From: Lacisediminihabitans profunda | GTDB taxonomy: Bacteria; Actinomycetota; Actinomycetes; Actinomycetales; Microbacteriaceae | Direction of reading: 5' to 3' | DNA length: 64,000 bases | Assembly: GCF_008040105.1 (NCBI RefSeq) | Contig: NZ_VRMG01000008.1 | Coordinates: 1-64,000 of the forward strand | Part shown: piece by piece, positions 12,106-20,585 of the stretch | Position numbering within the stretch: position 1 is the stretch's first letter | How the letters are laid out: every line of letters begins with the position of its first letter | Notes under the pieces: generated by a model | Told to the model about the DNA's origin: nothing | Databases searched by the model: none | What the model saw: the letters and a program-made list of their open reading frames with translations, nothing else | Program-made: the position numbers and the translations under genes

Positions 12106-13023
12106 CTACTTCGCCGCCAGGGGAAGCAGGATGCCCTTCACCGTCGGGTCGGTCGCGAGGAACTCCTGCACGGCGGGGTCCTTGAAGGCCGCGATGAGCT
12201 TCTTGACGTTGGACGTGGTGAGGTACTTCGTTCCCACGGTCAGTTGGCCGGCGAACTCGTCGGGGGCGGCCGGGGCGAAGATCTTCTTCTCCAGCGGGAT
12301 GTTGGCGGCCAGGTAGTACTCCGTGTAGCCGACGGCCGCATCGAGGTCCGGCAGCGCGAGGGACTGGGCGCCGAAGTCGAGCAGCTTGAGCGTGATGTGC
12401 TTCGGGTTGCTCGCGATGTCGTCCTGCGTCGCGCGGGCCTTGTCGATGCCGGGCTTGAGGGTGATCAGCCCAGCGCGCTCCAGGATCCACAGGCCCTGTG
12501 CCTCGTTGGCCGGGTCGGAGTAGAGGGAGATGGTGGCGCCATCCGGGATGTCCTTGACGGACTTGTACTTGTCGGACCAGAGCCCGAAGCCCCAGCGGAA
12601 GACCGGCGTCGCGGCCGTCTCCTTGAAGTCGGGGTTCGCCTCGAGCACCTGGCTGAGCCAGAGCTTGTGCTGGTAGACGGTGCCGGCCACCTCGCCGTTG
12701 CTCACCGCGCGGTTGATCGTGTTACTGTCGGAGAGACCCTCGAATTTCACGGTGATGCCGTACTTGGGGGCGACCTTCTTGGCGATGAAGTTGACCAGGG
12801 CCTGCTCGGCCGAGTTGCCCTCGGCGGTCGCGACGGTGAGGGTGGCGCCCGCGACCTCGGTGGCGGATTTCGCCGGGTTGAGCAGCGGGATCGTGATCGC
12901 GGCGGCCACGCCGACCACGACGACGATCGCCCCGGCGATCCACGGCCATCGCCGTTTCTTCTTCAGTTCGAATCCGTGCGAGTCGTCGTCGTTGCGGAGG
13001 GGAGCCTGCGTGGTGGTGGTCAT
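12106..13023 (-). CDS. metQ: Methionine ABC transporter substrate-binding protein (MetQ/NlpA family), TM-anchored
   Basis: 305 aa. The binding domain (about 55-305) has the NlpA-family pattern ATLTVATAEGNSAEQAL, TVYQHKLWLSQVLEANPDFKE-like segment, and the GATISLYSDPANEAQGLWILERAGLI region that contacts methionine. Oddly there is no lipobox: a charged KKKRRW stretch precedes one hydrophobic helix at about 27-47 with no cysteine after it, so the protein is probably an N-terminally anchored membrane protein rather than a lipoprotein. It follows metI by 47 bases. The ATG start is chosen because the cytosolic lysine-rich patch fits an N-in anchor. Confidence 0.88.
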   Translation of the reverse strand: MTTTTQAPLRNDDDSHGFELKKKRRWPWIAGAIVVVVGVAAAITIPLLNPAKSATEVAGATLTVATAEGNSAEQALVNFIAKKVAPKYGITVKFEGLSDSNTINRAVSNGEVAGTVYQHKLWLSQVLEANPDFKETAATPVFRWGFGLWSDKYKSVKDIPDGATISLYSDPANEAQGLWILERAGLITLKPGIDKARATQDDIASNPKHITLKLLDFGAQSLALPDLDAAVGYTEYYLAANIPLEKKIFAPAAPDEFAGQLTVGTKYLTTSNVKKLIAAFKDPAVQEFLATDPTVKGILLPLAAK

Positions 13024-13070
13024 TGTCGTGTCCTTGTGATTGGTGGTGGGGGAAGGTGGGCCGGGGCCGG

Positions 13071-13775
13071 TCAGTGCCGGTCTCTGGCGTGCGGAGTGGT
13101 GAGGCGCACGAGACGGTCGCCCGTGATCTGCACGGCGGAGACGAGGGCGACGAGGATCACGATGGTCGCGATCATCACGTTGTGGTCGAAGCGCTGGTAG
13201 CCGTAGGTCACCGCGACGTACCCGATCCCGCCGGCGCCGATCGTGCCGGCGATCGCCGAGTACTCGATCATCGCGATCGTGTTGATCGTGATGCCGCCGA
13301 TGATGGACGGCACCGCCTCGCTCAACTGCGCGGTGCGGATGATCTGCAGCGTCGACGCGCCGGACGCCTTTGCCACGTTCACGAGGGAGGGAGGCACGCT
13401 GCGCAGCGAGTTCTCCACGATCCTGGTGAAGAAGGCGATGCCGGCGATCGACATCGGCACCACGGCGGCGGCGATGCCGATGTTGGTGCCGGTGATCAGC
13501 CGTGTGAACGGAACGATCGAGGCCATCAGGATCAGGAACGGCAACGACCGGCCGATGCTCACCGTCCAGCTGAGGATCGAGTACGGCACCGCCCGCTCGA
13601 ACAGTCCGCCGGGCGCGAGGTTGTGCACGATCGCGCCCAGCGGGATGCCGACGGCGATCACGATCGCCATGACGATGCCGACCATGATGAGCGTGTCGCC
13701 GAGCGCGGGGAAGACGAGCGCCGGGATGTCGGGGATCGGTACCGTCGCGTTGGACGGAACGAGGGCGGCGATCAT
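13071..13775 (-). CDS. metI: Methionine ABC transporter permease (MetI)
   Basis: 234 aa with five hydrophobic segments and the permease EAA loop ASGASTLQIIRTAQLSEAVPSIIGG, which docks on MetN. The IGRSLPFLILMA and EYSAIAGTIGAGGIGYVAV segments are typical of MetI. Its ATG overlaps the metN stop (ATGA at 13772-13775), so the order of transcription is metN-metI-metQ. Confidence 0.93.
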   Translation of the reverse strand: MIAALVPSNATVPIPDIPALVFPALGDTLIMVGIVMAIVIAVGIPLGAIVHNLAPGGLFERAVPYSILSWTVSIGRSLPFLILMASIVPFTRLITGTNIGIAAAVVPMSIAGIAFFTRIVENSLRSVPPSLVNVAKASGASTLQIIRTAQLSEAVPSIIGGITINTIAMIEYSAIAGTIGAGGIGYVAVTYGYQRFDHNVMIATIVILVALVSAVQITGDRLVRLTTPHARDRH

Positions 13776-14794
13776 GCGACATCCTCGAGCTCGTCGGACT
13801 CGGGCCGCAGCGCCGCGTCGTCGAGCGTGGCGGTGAGGCCGAGCGCAGCCAGCGCGCCGGTCACCCTCGCGGGGTCGACTCCCCCGATGCCGAGGGTCGC
13901 GTGCCCCACCGTCACGCCGTTGATGCGCTCGATCGACGCGCCCAGGATCGAGATCGGCACACCGAGCTCCGCCCCGAGCAGAGACACCCAGTCCGGCCGC
14001 ACGTGCCTGCCCTCGTAGCTCACGAACCAGATGCCGTCGGCGCCGGAGGCCGCCTCCCAGTCCCGACGCGGGCGCAGTGCTCGGCCGAGGTCCGAGTCGG
14101 CATCCCGCAGCAGGTCCACGAGCGCACCCGACTCGACGATGTGCCCGTGGTCGAGGCGGGCCACCGAGTCGGCCACCTGCAAGACGGTGTCCATCTCGTG
14201 GGTGATGAACAGGATCGACAGGTCGAGGTCGTCCCGCAGCTCCTTGAGCAGGTCGACGATGGATGCGGTGGACTCCGGGTCGAGGCCGGATGTCGCCTCG
14301 TCCGACAGCAGGATCGATGGACGAAGCGCGAGGGCCCTCGCGATCCCGACCCGCTGTCGCTGTCCGCCGGAGAGCTGGTGCGGGTAGCTCGACGCCTTGT
14401 CTGACAGGCCGACCCGCTCGAGCAGCTCGCCCACCCGGCGCTTCGTCTCCGCCGGGGTCGCTCCGAGGTAGTCGAGGGGCAGGGCGACGTTCGCGGCGGC
14501 CGTGCGGCGGCTGAACAGCCCGTCGGCCTGGAAGATCGTGCCGATGCTGCGGCGGGCCACCCGCAGCTGCTTCTCGCTCAGCCGGGAGAGGTTCTCCCCG
14601 TTCACGAGCACCGCGCCGGAGGTGGGCCGCTCGAGGAGGTTCACGCAGTGCGCGAGGGTGCTCTTGCCCGCGCCGCTCGGCCCGACCACCGCGAAGATCT
14701 CACCGCTCGCGACCGAGAAGTCCAGGCCGTCGAGCACGACGGTGCGCGAGTCACCCCTGCCGTAGACCTTGGTCAACTTTTCGAGACTGATCAT
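13772..14794 (-). CDS. metN: Methionine ABC transporter ATPase (MetN) with C-terminal NIL domain
   Basis: 340 aa. The ABC domain (about 1-245) has Walker A GPSGAGKST, signature LSGGQRQRVGIARAL and Walker B ILLSDEATSGLDPEST. The last 75 residues match the NIL/ACT-like regulatory domain of MetN (WVSLLGAELGVPISILGASIERINGVTVGHATLGI), which binds methionine and inhibits transport when the cell is replete. The 243 bases upstream contain a GTTTCGAAAC palindrome at 15013-15022; I could not recognise a SAM riboswitch there. Confidence 0.94.
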   Translation of the reverse strand: MISLEKLTKVYGRGDSRTVVLDGLDFSVASGEIFAVVGPSGAGKSTLAHCVNLLERPTSGAVLVNGENLSRLSEKQLRVARRSIGTIFQADGLFSRRTAAANVALPLDYLGATPAETKRRVGELLERVGLSDKASSYPHQLSGGQRQRVGIARALALRPSILLSDEATSGLDPESTASIVDLLKELRDDLDLSILFITHEMDTVLQVADSVARLDHGHIVESGALVDLLRDADSDLGRALRPRRDWEAASGADGIWFVSYEGRHVRPDWVSLLGAELGVPISILGASIERINGVTVGHATLGIGGVDPARVTGALAALGLTATLDDAALRPESDELEDVA

Positions 14795-15037
14795 GCTGCT
14801 GCCTCCAGGGCGCGGTCGAGGGGTCGCCGGTGGCCGCGATGTCTCGCGGTCGCCGGGGCAGGAGTCTGGGTCGGGGCGCGGCAGGGATGCGACGCGCCGG
14901 GGCAGGTGGGCTCTACCGATGGGATCGACAGGCGGGGCGCCGGTCGATCACGAGGCGTGGAGTGATGAGCACACGGGTGAGCCTATTGGGGCCCCGGCTC
15001 GGAGGCTGTTGTGTTTCGAAACGTGACGCCGCGCGGG

Positions 15038-16000
15038 TCAGTCCGAGGGAGCGAGGCCCTCGAGCACCTCGAGTGACGGCACGAAGAAGGTGGTGCCCGT
15101 CGTGGCGGTGGAGAAGTCGAGGATGCGGTCGTACTCCCCCACCGGGTCGCCCACGAACATGTGGCGCAGCATCTGCTCGATCACCCACAGTTCCCGGGCG
15201 TAGCCGATGAAGTAGGTGCCGAACTCGCCGCGCCCCGGGCGCCCGAACGGCATGTTGTCGCGCAGGATGTCGTGCTCGACGCCGTTCGCATCGACCACGG
15301 TGTTGAGGGACTTGTGCGACTTGCGGGCGTCATCCGGCTGGTCGAGCTCGACGTTGTCGGCCTTGGTGCGGCCGATGATCTGCTCCTGTCGCTCGGTGGA
15401 CAGCCCGTTCCACGCCGCGATGTCGTGCAGGTACTTCTGCACCACCACGTAGCTCCCGCCGGCGAATTCGGCATCCTCGTCGCCGACGATCGACGACTCG
15501 GCCATCGCCGCCCCGGTGGGGTTCTCGGTGCCGTCCACGAAACCGAGCAGGTCGCGCGCGTCGAAGTAGCGGAATCCCTGCACCTCGTCGATCACCGTCA
15601 CGCTCGAGTCGAGCTTGTCGAGAATGAGCCGCTCGAGTTCGAAGCACATGTCTGCCCGTTCGGCGCGGATGTGGAAGAGCAGGTCTCCCGGTGTGGAGAC
15701 GGCGATGTGGGTGCCGGAGGTGATCGGGGCGAACGGACGCAGCTGCTCGGGTCGCGATGGCTGCTCGAACCGGTCCCAGGCCGCCGAACCGATGCCCACG
15801 TTGCAGGAGAGGTGCCCGCTCAGGTCACGGAAGCCCACGGCGCGCACGAGGCCGCCGATGTCGGCGATCACCTCTCGGGCGCGGCGCGCGGCCTCGTCGC
15901 CCGGTCGGATGGTCACGACGAGGAAGATCGCGCAGTTGGAGAGCGGCGCTTCCACGCTCTGCGGTTCGATGGTCGTGCGGTTCCAGGTGCCTTCGTCCAT
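15038..16000 (-). CDS. Dye-decolourising (DyP-type) haem peroxidase
   Basis: 320 aa. The DyP signature GFVDGTENP is at residues 153-161 (distal Asp156), the likely proximal haem ligand His229 lies in RKSHKSL, and the distal Arg is in ILRDNMPFGRP near 247. Length and the lack of a Tat signal fit the cytosolic class B enzymes that oxidise dyes, phenols or porphyrins with peroxide. No encapsulin gene and no C-terminal encapsulin-targeting peptide are visible (the end is EVLEGLAPSD). Its promoter side holds the 54-base palindromic element at 16055-16110. Confidence 0.93.
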   Translation of the reverse strand: MDEGTWNRTTIEPQSVEAPLSNCAIFLVVTIRPGDEAARRAREVIADIGGLVRAVGFRDLSGHLSCNVGIGSAAWDRFEQPSRPEQLRPFAPITSGTHIAVSTPGDLLFHIRAERADMCFELERLILDKLDSSVTVIDEVQGFRYFDARDLLGFVDGTENPTGAAMAESSIVGDEDAEFAGGSYVVVQKYLHDIAAWNGLSTERQEQIIGRTKADNVELDQPDDARKSHKSLNTVVDANGVEHDILRDNMPFGRPGRGEFGTYFIGYARELWVIEQMLRHMFVGDPVGEYDRILDFSTATTGTTFFVPSLEVLEGLAPSD

Positions 16001-16054
16001 GCTGTGATTCTACGGAACGGCCTCGCACCGCGCGGGATCGCGCCCTCCACCACG

Positions 16055-16110
16055 CGAGTGGGCAATTGTGGCGCCAAGACTGCTGCGGAAGCGCCAATTT
16101 CGCCCACTCG
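16055..16110. repeat. 54-base palindromic element, copy 1
   Basis: An imperfect hairpin bounded by CGAGTGGGC (16055-16063) and GCCCACTCG (16102-16110), with inner pairing between tgtggcgcc and agcgccaat. The core from 16056 to 16109 is 54 bases, exactly the length of the copy at 27245-27298, and shares the outer arms plus blocks CAAT.GTGGCG and AAGACT. It lies between the dinB stop and the DyP start. There is no U-tract, so a simple terminator is unlikely. Confidence 0.75.
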
Positions 16111-16158
16111 CCGGGTCGGCGCGGGCGTCGAACGACGGGCCGAGTGGTCCTGACGGGC

Positions 16159-17412
16159 CTAGTGCTCCTGACGGGGCAGATTCCGCGGATCGCCCAGCGG
16201 GGCCGTCGATCGGAGTAGGGATGCCGGCCGGAGCGCTCCGCGGCCGAACCGGGCGCTCACGGCATCGATCGTGTCCTCCGCCTCACGCCATCCCTCGTCC
16301 TCGTCCCAGAGGCCCGGCTGCTGGCCTTCTCCCGGGGTGAGCTGTTCCATCCGCACGCCGATCAGGCGAACCGGCGCGTGCCGGCCGATCGCCTCGTAGA
16401 TCGACCGCACCTCCTCGTAGATGCGCCGGCCCACATCCGTCGACTCGGCGAGCGTTCTTGATCGGGTGATGGTGCTGAAGTCGGAGTAGCGAAGCTTGAG
16501 CACGACGGTGCGCCCCACCCAGCCGGCCGTGCGCAGTCGAACGGCCACGGCGTTCGCCTGGCGCAGAAGTTCTCGACGCAGCTCGTCGGAGTTGAGGGTG
16601 TCCACCTCGAAGGTCACCTCGTGCCCGACGCTCTTCTCGTCGGCACGCGGGTTGACCGCCCGGGGGTCGAGGCCATTGGCCAGGTCGTGAAGTTTGCGCC
16701 CGGATGCCTCCCCCACCGCCCGCTTCAGCGTCTCGACCGGGGTCGCGGCGATGTCACCGATGGTGCGCAGCCCGCGGCGGGTGAGCGCCTCCTCGGTCGC
16801 CGCCCCGACGCCCCACAGCGCCCCGACGGGCAGCGGATGCAGGAACGCGAGCGTCTGGTCTGCCGGGATCACGAGCATCCCGTCCGGCTTCGCCCGCCCG
16901 GAGGCGAGCTTGGCCACGAACCTGGTGGATGCCGCGCCCACCGAGCAGTGGAGCGCGGTCTCCTCGTGCACCCGGCGGCGGATGAGCTCGCCCACCTCCG
17001 CCGGCGAGCCGAGCAGTCCCCTGGCGCCGGCCACGTCGAGAAAGGCCTCGTCGATCCCCAGCCGTTCGACGAGCGGGGTCACGTCGTCGAATATCGCCAT
17101 GACCTTCTCGGAGTAGAAGCGGTACTTCTCGAAGTGCGGCTCGAGCACGATCGCCTTCGGGCACAGCCGAAGCGCCTGTGAGAGCGGGATGGCCGATCTC
17201 ACCCCGTACTTGCGGGCCGGGTAGTTCGCCGCCGTCACGACGGAGCGCGCCGATCGCCCGGCAACGACCACCGGCAGGTGCGCGATCTCTGGCCTGTCGA
17301 GCAGCTCGACCGAGGCGAAGAAGGCGTCGAGGTCCACGTGCAGGATCGTGGCGGTGCTGCTGTCGACCGAGGCCGAACTCACCTGCCGAGTGCTGCCGTC
17401 CTGTTTGCTCAT
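16159..17412 (-). CDS. dinB: DNA polymerase IV (Y-family translesion polymerase)
   Basis: 417 aa. Catalytic carboxylates are seen in HVDLDAFFASVE near residue 27 and GIDEAFLDVAGA near residue 119; the steric region NYPARKYGVRSAIPLSQALRLCP and the helix-hairpin-helix WGVGAATEEALTRRGLRTIGDIA follow, then the little-finger domain (ADEKSVGHEVTF). A QQPGLW segment near the C-terminus could be the sliding-clamp contact. The gene follows the MpaB-like gene by 12 bases, so they are probably co-transcribed. I saw no SOS box upstream. Confidence 0.95.
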   Translation of the reverse strand: MSKQDGSTRQVSSASVDSSTATILHVDLDAFFASVELLDRPEIAHLPVVVAGRSARSVVTAANYPARKYGVRSAIPLSQALRLCPKAIVLEPHFEKYRFYSEKVMAIFDDVTPLVERLGIDEAFLDVAGARGLLGSPAEVGELIRRRVHEETALHCSVGAASTRFVAKLASGRAKPDGMLVIPADQTLAFLHPLPVGALWGVGAATEEALTRRGLRTIGDIAATPVETLKRAVGEASGRKLHDLANGLDPRAVNPRADEKSVGHEVTFEVDTLNSDELRRELLRQANAVAVRLRTAGWVGRTVVLKLRYSDFSTITRSRTLAESTDVGRRIYEEVRSIYEAIGRHAPVRLIGVRMEQLTPGEGQQPGLWDEDEGWREAEDTIDAVSARFGRGALRPASLLRSTAPLGDPRNLPRQEH

Positions 17413-17424
17413 CCCACAGGCAAT

Positions 17425-18348
17425 CTAGCCGAGGCTTCGGACATCCCCGGCCACCGGCAACAGGCCGAGCCTGGCGAGTCGTTTGCGCGCCGCCGTTTCG
17501 CTCGTGGAGCTGCGCCCCAGGATCGATCCGACGAGCGCGAGCACCGCCCGGGTGAGGGTGATCGCCGGCCACCACGGCCGCCGGAGCCCGAGGAGACGGC
17601 GGTACTCGCGCGGGATCGACGCCACGGCGCCGCCGAACAGGATCCGGTAGGCCGGCCGCATGCCCCGCGCGATGCCGGGATTGCGGATGAACCGCACCGC
17701 CTCGGCCACTCGATCGTCGCTCTTGAGAGTCCCGGACGCGCGAAACGCCTCCAACTGCGCCCGCAGTTCCGCCTCCGTGGTCGGCGGGGAGGGCACGCCG
17801 ATGAGCTCCCCCGCCTTCGTCCACTCGCCGACATAGCGGTCGGCGCCGCCGGGGATCGGTCCGCCCCAGATGGCGTGGCTGCCGAGGAACGCGTCGGTGA
17901 AGACCACGTGCACCCAGGAGAGCAGCTCGGGGTCCCCCGCCCAGTACTGTCGCTCGACACCGTTCGCGTCGACATAGCTGCCCCGCACCCGGTCGTGGAA
18001 TCGTTCGACCCGGTTGGACTCGCGCACGGCCATCGCCGTGTCGGAGAAGGTCACGCCGATCAGCCACTGGATGGTGCCCGAGAGCCGACCGAGCGGGTCC
18101 TCCCGGTAGCGCGACCAGTCGTGCACGCCGGCCATCGCCCCGGGGTGGAGGGTCTGCATCAGCAGGGCGCGGATGCCGGCGACCAGCGTGGCCATGCCAC
18201 CATGCACCGCCCAGGCGGCCGATCCGACCCCGAAGAAGCCGGCGTCGTCGCCCAGCTCGATCTGCTCGACCCAGTCCGGGCGCCCCTGACGATCGCCGGT
18301 GAATGCCGACAGCACCCGGGACCGCCACACGGCGGCAAACGTGTTCAC
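17425..18348 (-). CDS. MpaB-like oxygenase family protein (DUF2236)
   Basis: 307 aa. DUF2236 features seen: LLMQTLHPGAMAGVHDWSRYREDPLGRL with two conserved His and the RxxxDPxGR stretch, FSDTAMAVRESNRV, and WVHVVFTDAFL with a third conserved His, which in the family (latex-clearing protein, fungal MpaB) coordinate haem or form the active site. The substrate is unknown. The start at 18348 gives the full domain. It lies upstream of dinB in the same orientation and divergent from the EXPERA protein, an unusual pairing. Confidence 0.85.
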   Translation of the reverse strand: MNTFAAVWRSRVLSAFTGDRQGRPDWVEQIELGDDAGFFGVGSAAWAVHGGMATLVAGIRALLMQTLHPGAMAGVHDWSRYREDPLGRLSGTIQWLIGVTFSDTAMAVRESNRVERFHDRVRGSYVDANGVERQYWAGDPELLSWVHVVFTDAFLGSHAIWGGPIPGGADRYVGEWTKAGELIGVPSPPTTEAELRAQLEAFRASGTLKSDDRVAEAVRFIRNPGIARGMRPAYRILFGGAVASIPREYRRLLGLRRPWWPAITLTRAVLALVGSILGRSSTSETAARKRLARLGLLPVAGDVRSLG

Positions 18349-18433
18349 GAGAGGACGCTATCCTGCGATGCTGGGAGCCGAATCAGCGCTCCCGGCCCTA
18401 TGCCCGGCCGCCCCGCTGGGCCACTATGGGCGT

Positions 18434-18928
18434 GTGCCCAATCTCCCGCTCCGTCAACGCCCGGTGGACATCTTCTTCATCGTGATCTTCCTCGCCTTCG
18501 CCGTCACCTCGGTGATCAGCGACCTCCTGCCCACGGTGAGCGTCGAGTTCTCCGCCACCTCCGGCAACCCGCTGGTGCAGGGCAACTACTGGTACGCCCA
18601 CGACGCCGATCCGCTCTTCATGAACCCGCCGGTGTGGATGAGGCTCGTCACGGGACTGTCGGCCTTCGTCTACGGGCCCTTCTATCTCGTGCTCGCCTAC
18701 GCCCTCCTCCGCGGGCGCAACTGGATCCAGCTACCCGCCGTCATCTACGCGACCATGATCTCGGTGCTCACCGGCGTCATCGTGTTCGGCGTGGAGTTCT
18801 TCGGCGAGCCGCAGTACCAGACCCACAATCCGGTCAAGTTCCTGGCCTTCAACCTGCCATACGTCGTGATCCCGCTGATTCTGCTCGCCCGGATGCGCAG
18901 GCCGGACCCGTTCACCCGAAAGTTCTGA
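18434..18928 (+). CDS. EXPERA-domain membrane protein (TMEM97/EBP-like)
   Basis: 164 aa with four hydrophobic segments: DIFFIVIFLAFAVTSVISD, LVTGLSAFVYGPFYLVLAYALL, PAVIYATMISVLTGVIVFGVE and FLAFNLPYVVIPLILLARM. The pattern DADPLFMNPPVWM, then GRNWIQLPAVIYA, then PYVVIPLILL matches the TMEM97 (sigma-2 receptor) order of the EXPERA superfamily, which includes sterol isomerases. A GTG start at 18434 is preferred because the homology begins there; an ATG at 18368 would add a tail without hydrophobic or conserved character. It is divergent from the MpaB-like gene. Confidence 0.78.
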   Translation: MPNLPLRQRPVDIFFIVIFLAFAVTSVISDLLPTVSVEFSATSGNPLVQGNYWYAHDADPLFMNPPVWMRLVTGLSAFVYGPFYLVLAYALLRGRNWIQLPAVIYATMISVLTGVIVFGVEFFGEPQYQTHNPVKFLAFNLPYVVIPLILLARMRRPDPFTRKF

Positions 18929-18944
18929 ACGGGCCGCCCGGCGA

Positions 18945-19709
18945 TCAGCCCAGGTGCGCTCGCATCCAGGCGATCGGGTCGACCGGGGTCGTTCCGCCCT
19001 GGCGGATCTCGAAGTGCAGGTGCGCGCCGGTGCTCGCGCCGGTGCTGCCCACGAGTCCGATGGGCTCGCCGACGTGCACGATGTCGCCGACCTTGAGGTG
19101 CATGGAGCCGGTCTGCATGTGGCCGTAGGCGCTCACGATGGTCTGCCCGTCGATGACGTGCTCGATCGCGACGTGCACGCCGAGGGCGGCGTATCCGGGA
19201 TTGTTGGTCTCCACGACGACGCCGGCGGCGATCGCGTGCACGGTGGCCCCGTAGCCCGGATCGAAGTCGACTCCCTCGTGCAGGCTCGAACAGCCCGCGC
19301 AGGGAGAGACCCGCGGACCGAAGCCGTCGCTGATCGGGGTTCCTGCCCCCACCGGCCACTGTAGCGGCGGCGGAACGGTCACCGAGTAGCTGTCGGTGCG
19401 CTCGACGACGGGCGAGGGAAGCGACTCGGATGCCGCGAACTGCTGGAGAACGGGGGCCACGTAGGCGGGTGGTGCCGTCGCCTGTGCGTAGGCGGGAACC
19501 GCCACGGCTCCCACGAGCAACGCGGCGAATCCCGCAGCGACGACTGCCACGTTCCGACGGAGCAGCCGAACCGTGCGCACGTGGCGGAGGTTGCGCACCG
19601 ATCGCCCGTTGAGGGCGGGCAGCGACGGTGTCGCCGGCGCCACCGGCTCGGTCACATACGGACGAACGCGGGCGGCGATCGGCTCCGTTATCGGGTGCGG
19701 GGCACGCAC
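18945..19709 (-). CDS. M23 family metallopeptidase (secreted, LytM domain)
   Basis: About 254 aa. A basic N-terminus is followed by a hydrophobic signal or anchor (VAVVAAGFAALLVGAVAVPAYA) at about 59-80 and, after a linker, the LytM domain with the zinc motif LHEGVDFDPGYG and the second motif TGAHLHFEIR. Such enzymes cut peptidoglycan cross-bridges, or act as activators when residues are lost; both motifs look intact here. The start is uncertain: GTG at 19709 lacks a good ribosome site, and in-frame TTG or later GTG codons are alternatives. The frame stays open to 19967 but the extra sequence is low-quality. Confidence 0.82.
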   Translation of the reverse strand: MRAPHPITEPIAARVRPYVTEPVAPATPSLPALNGRSVRNLRHVRTVRLLRRNVAVVAAGFAALLVGAVAVPAYAQATAPPAYVAPVLQQFAASESLPSPVVERTDSYSVTVPPPLQWPVGAGTPISDGFGPRVSPCAGCSSLHEGVDFDPGYGATVHAIAAGVVVETNNPGYAALGVHVAIEHVIDGQTIVSAYGHMQTGSMHLKVGDIVHVGEPIGLVGSTGASTGAHLHFEIRQGGTTPVDPIAWMRAHLG

Positions 19710-19994
19710 GGACGCACGGGAGGAATGTTTGGGCAAGCGGGGTTCTTCCGGATCGCTGCGGCACGCGGGAAGCGGGCGCACACTCGGGCAAACGCACGAC
19801 TTCGAGCGCAGATGGATGGCTTCCCGACACGGGCGGGAGCCTGGCCGACGGGGTCCCATCGCTGGCGGAATATTCGCACCAGACGGGGTTCGTTCGTGTC
19901 GGCCTTGTTTTTCCAGCCTCAGGGACGAACCTCCGTAAACCCTGTGAAGGAGGAGAGGCTTCTTCACATCGGCCCGGAAAGGACTACTGTGCGG
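19710..19994. other. 285-base non-coding leader region
   Basis: No gene with coding character is seen. A short GTGAAG/CTTCAC inverted repeat lies around 19948-19967, just downstream of the DUF1697 stop, and might act as a weak terminator. The rest is presumably the promoter and leader of the M23 gene. I searched by eye for a c-di-AMP (ydaO) aptamer, common before actinobacterial wall hydrolases, and did not find its conserved blocks. Confidence 0.4.
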
Positions 19995-20525
19995 TCACTC
20001 GCCGAGCAGGTCGAGCAGCTTGCTGACGGTGTTCCAGTTCCGGGCGGTCACCGGGGCGTCGAACTGCTTCCAGAACGACTTCGGCACCCGGGTCTGCTGG
20101 CTTCCGTTCGGCATCCACTGGTAGATCGCCCGCTCCCCCACGGCCAGCAGCTCCGGGGCGATGGCCGCCGCCTCCGGCACGTCGAGCCGGTCGGGCATCG
20201 AACCCGCGAACGTCACGAAGGACTTCGATCCGTCGGTCGCGACGGCAAGCAGCGGGTTGGCACCGGCGATCTCGGCGAACTCCCCGCCGGCGAGGAGCAG
20301 CACGCTCGACTGGACGCCGGTCGAGGAGCGCACGGCGGCCTCGATGGATCGTGCGGCGTGCGCCCCGAGCGGGACGGACGACGAGAAGACGACGTTGCCG
20401 CTGCGCAGAACGGTCCTGACGTCCGAGAAGCCGAGACCGGCGAACACCTCGGCGAGGTCGGCCATCGAAATCGCCTTCGCCGTGCCCACGTTGATGCCGC
20501 GGAGGAGCGCCACGTAACGAACCAT
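19995..20525 (-). CDS. DUF1697 family protein
   Basis: 176 aa. The family hallmark is clear: MVRYVALLRGINVG, MADLAEVFAGLGFSDVRTVLRSGNVVF, then WKQFDAPVTARNWNTVSKLLDL at the C-terminus. The family is widespread in bacteria and has no established function. It is a single gene divergent from the aldo/keto reductase at 20586, with a 60-base shared upstream region. Confidence 0.93.
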   Translation of the reverse strand: MVRYVALLRGINVGTAKAISMADLAEVFAGLGFSDVRTVLRSGNVVFSSSVPLGAHAARSIEAAVRSSTGVQSSVLLLAGGEFAEIAGANPLLAVATDGSKSFVTFAGSMPDRLDVPEAAAIAPELLAVGERAIYQWMPNGSQQTRVPKSFWKQFDAPVTARNWNTVSKLLDLLGE

Positions 20526-20585
20526 TCACCGAATGCTACCCGGGACCGCACCCGAGGATCAGGCCGTTCGGCGTAACGTTGGGGC

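Noticed and set aside
14795-15037. SAM riboswitch upstream of metNIQ
   Set aside because: Neither the SAM-I nor the SAM-IV conserved blocks could be found; only a GTTTCGAAAC palindrome is present.
15038-15070. Encapsulin cargo-loading peptide on the DyP C-terminus
   Set aside because: The end (LEVLEGLAPSD) does not match the targeting consensus and no encapsulin gene is present.
17413-17424. LexA/SOS box before dinB
   Set aside because: No GAAC-N4-GTTC-type palindrome was found near dinB or the upstream MpaB-like gene.
19710-19994. c-di-AMP (ydaO) riboswitch before the M23 peptidase
   Set aside because: The conserved aptamer blocks are missing from the leader on the minus strand.
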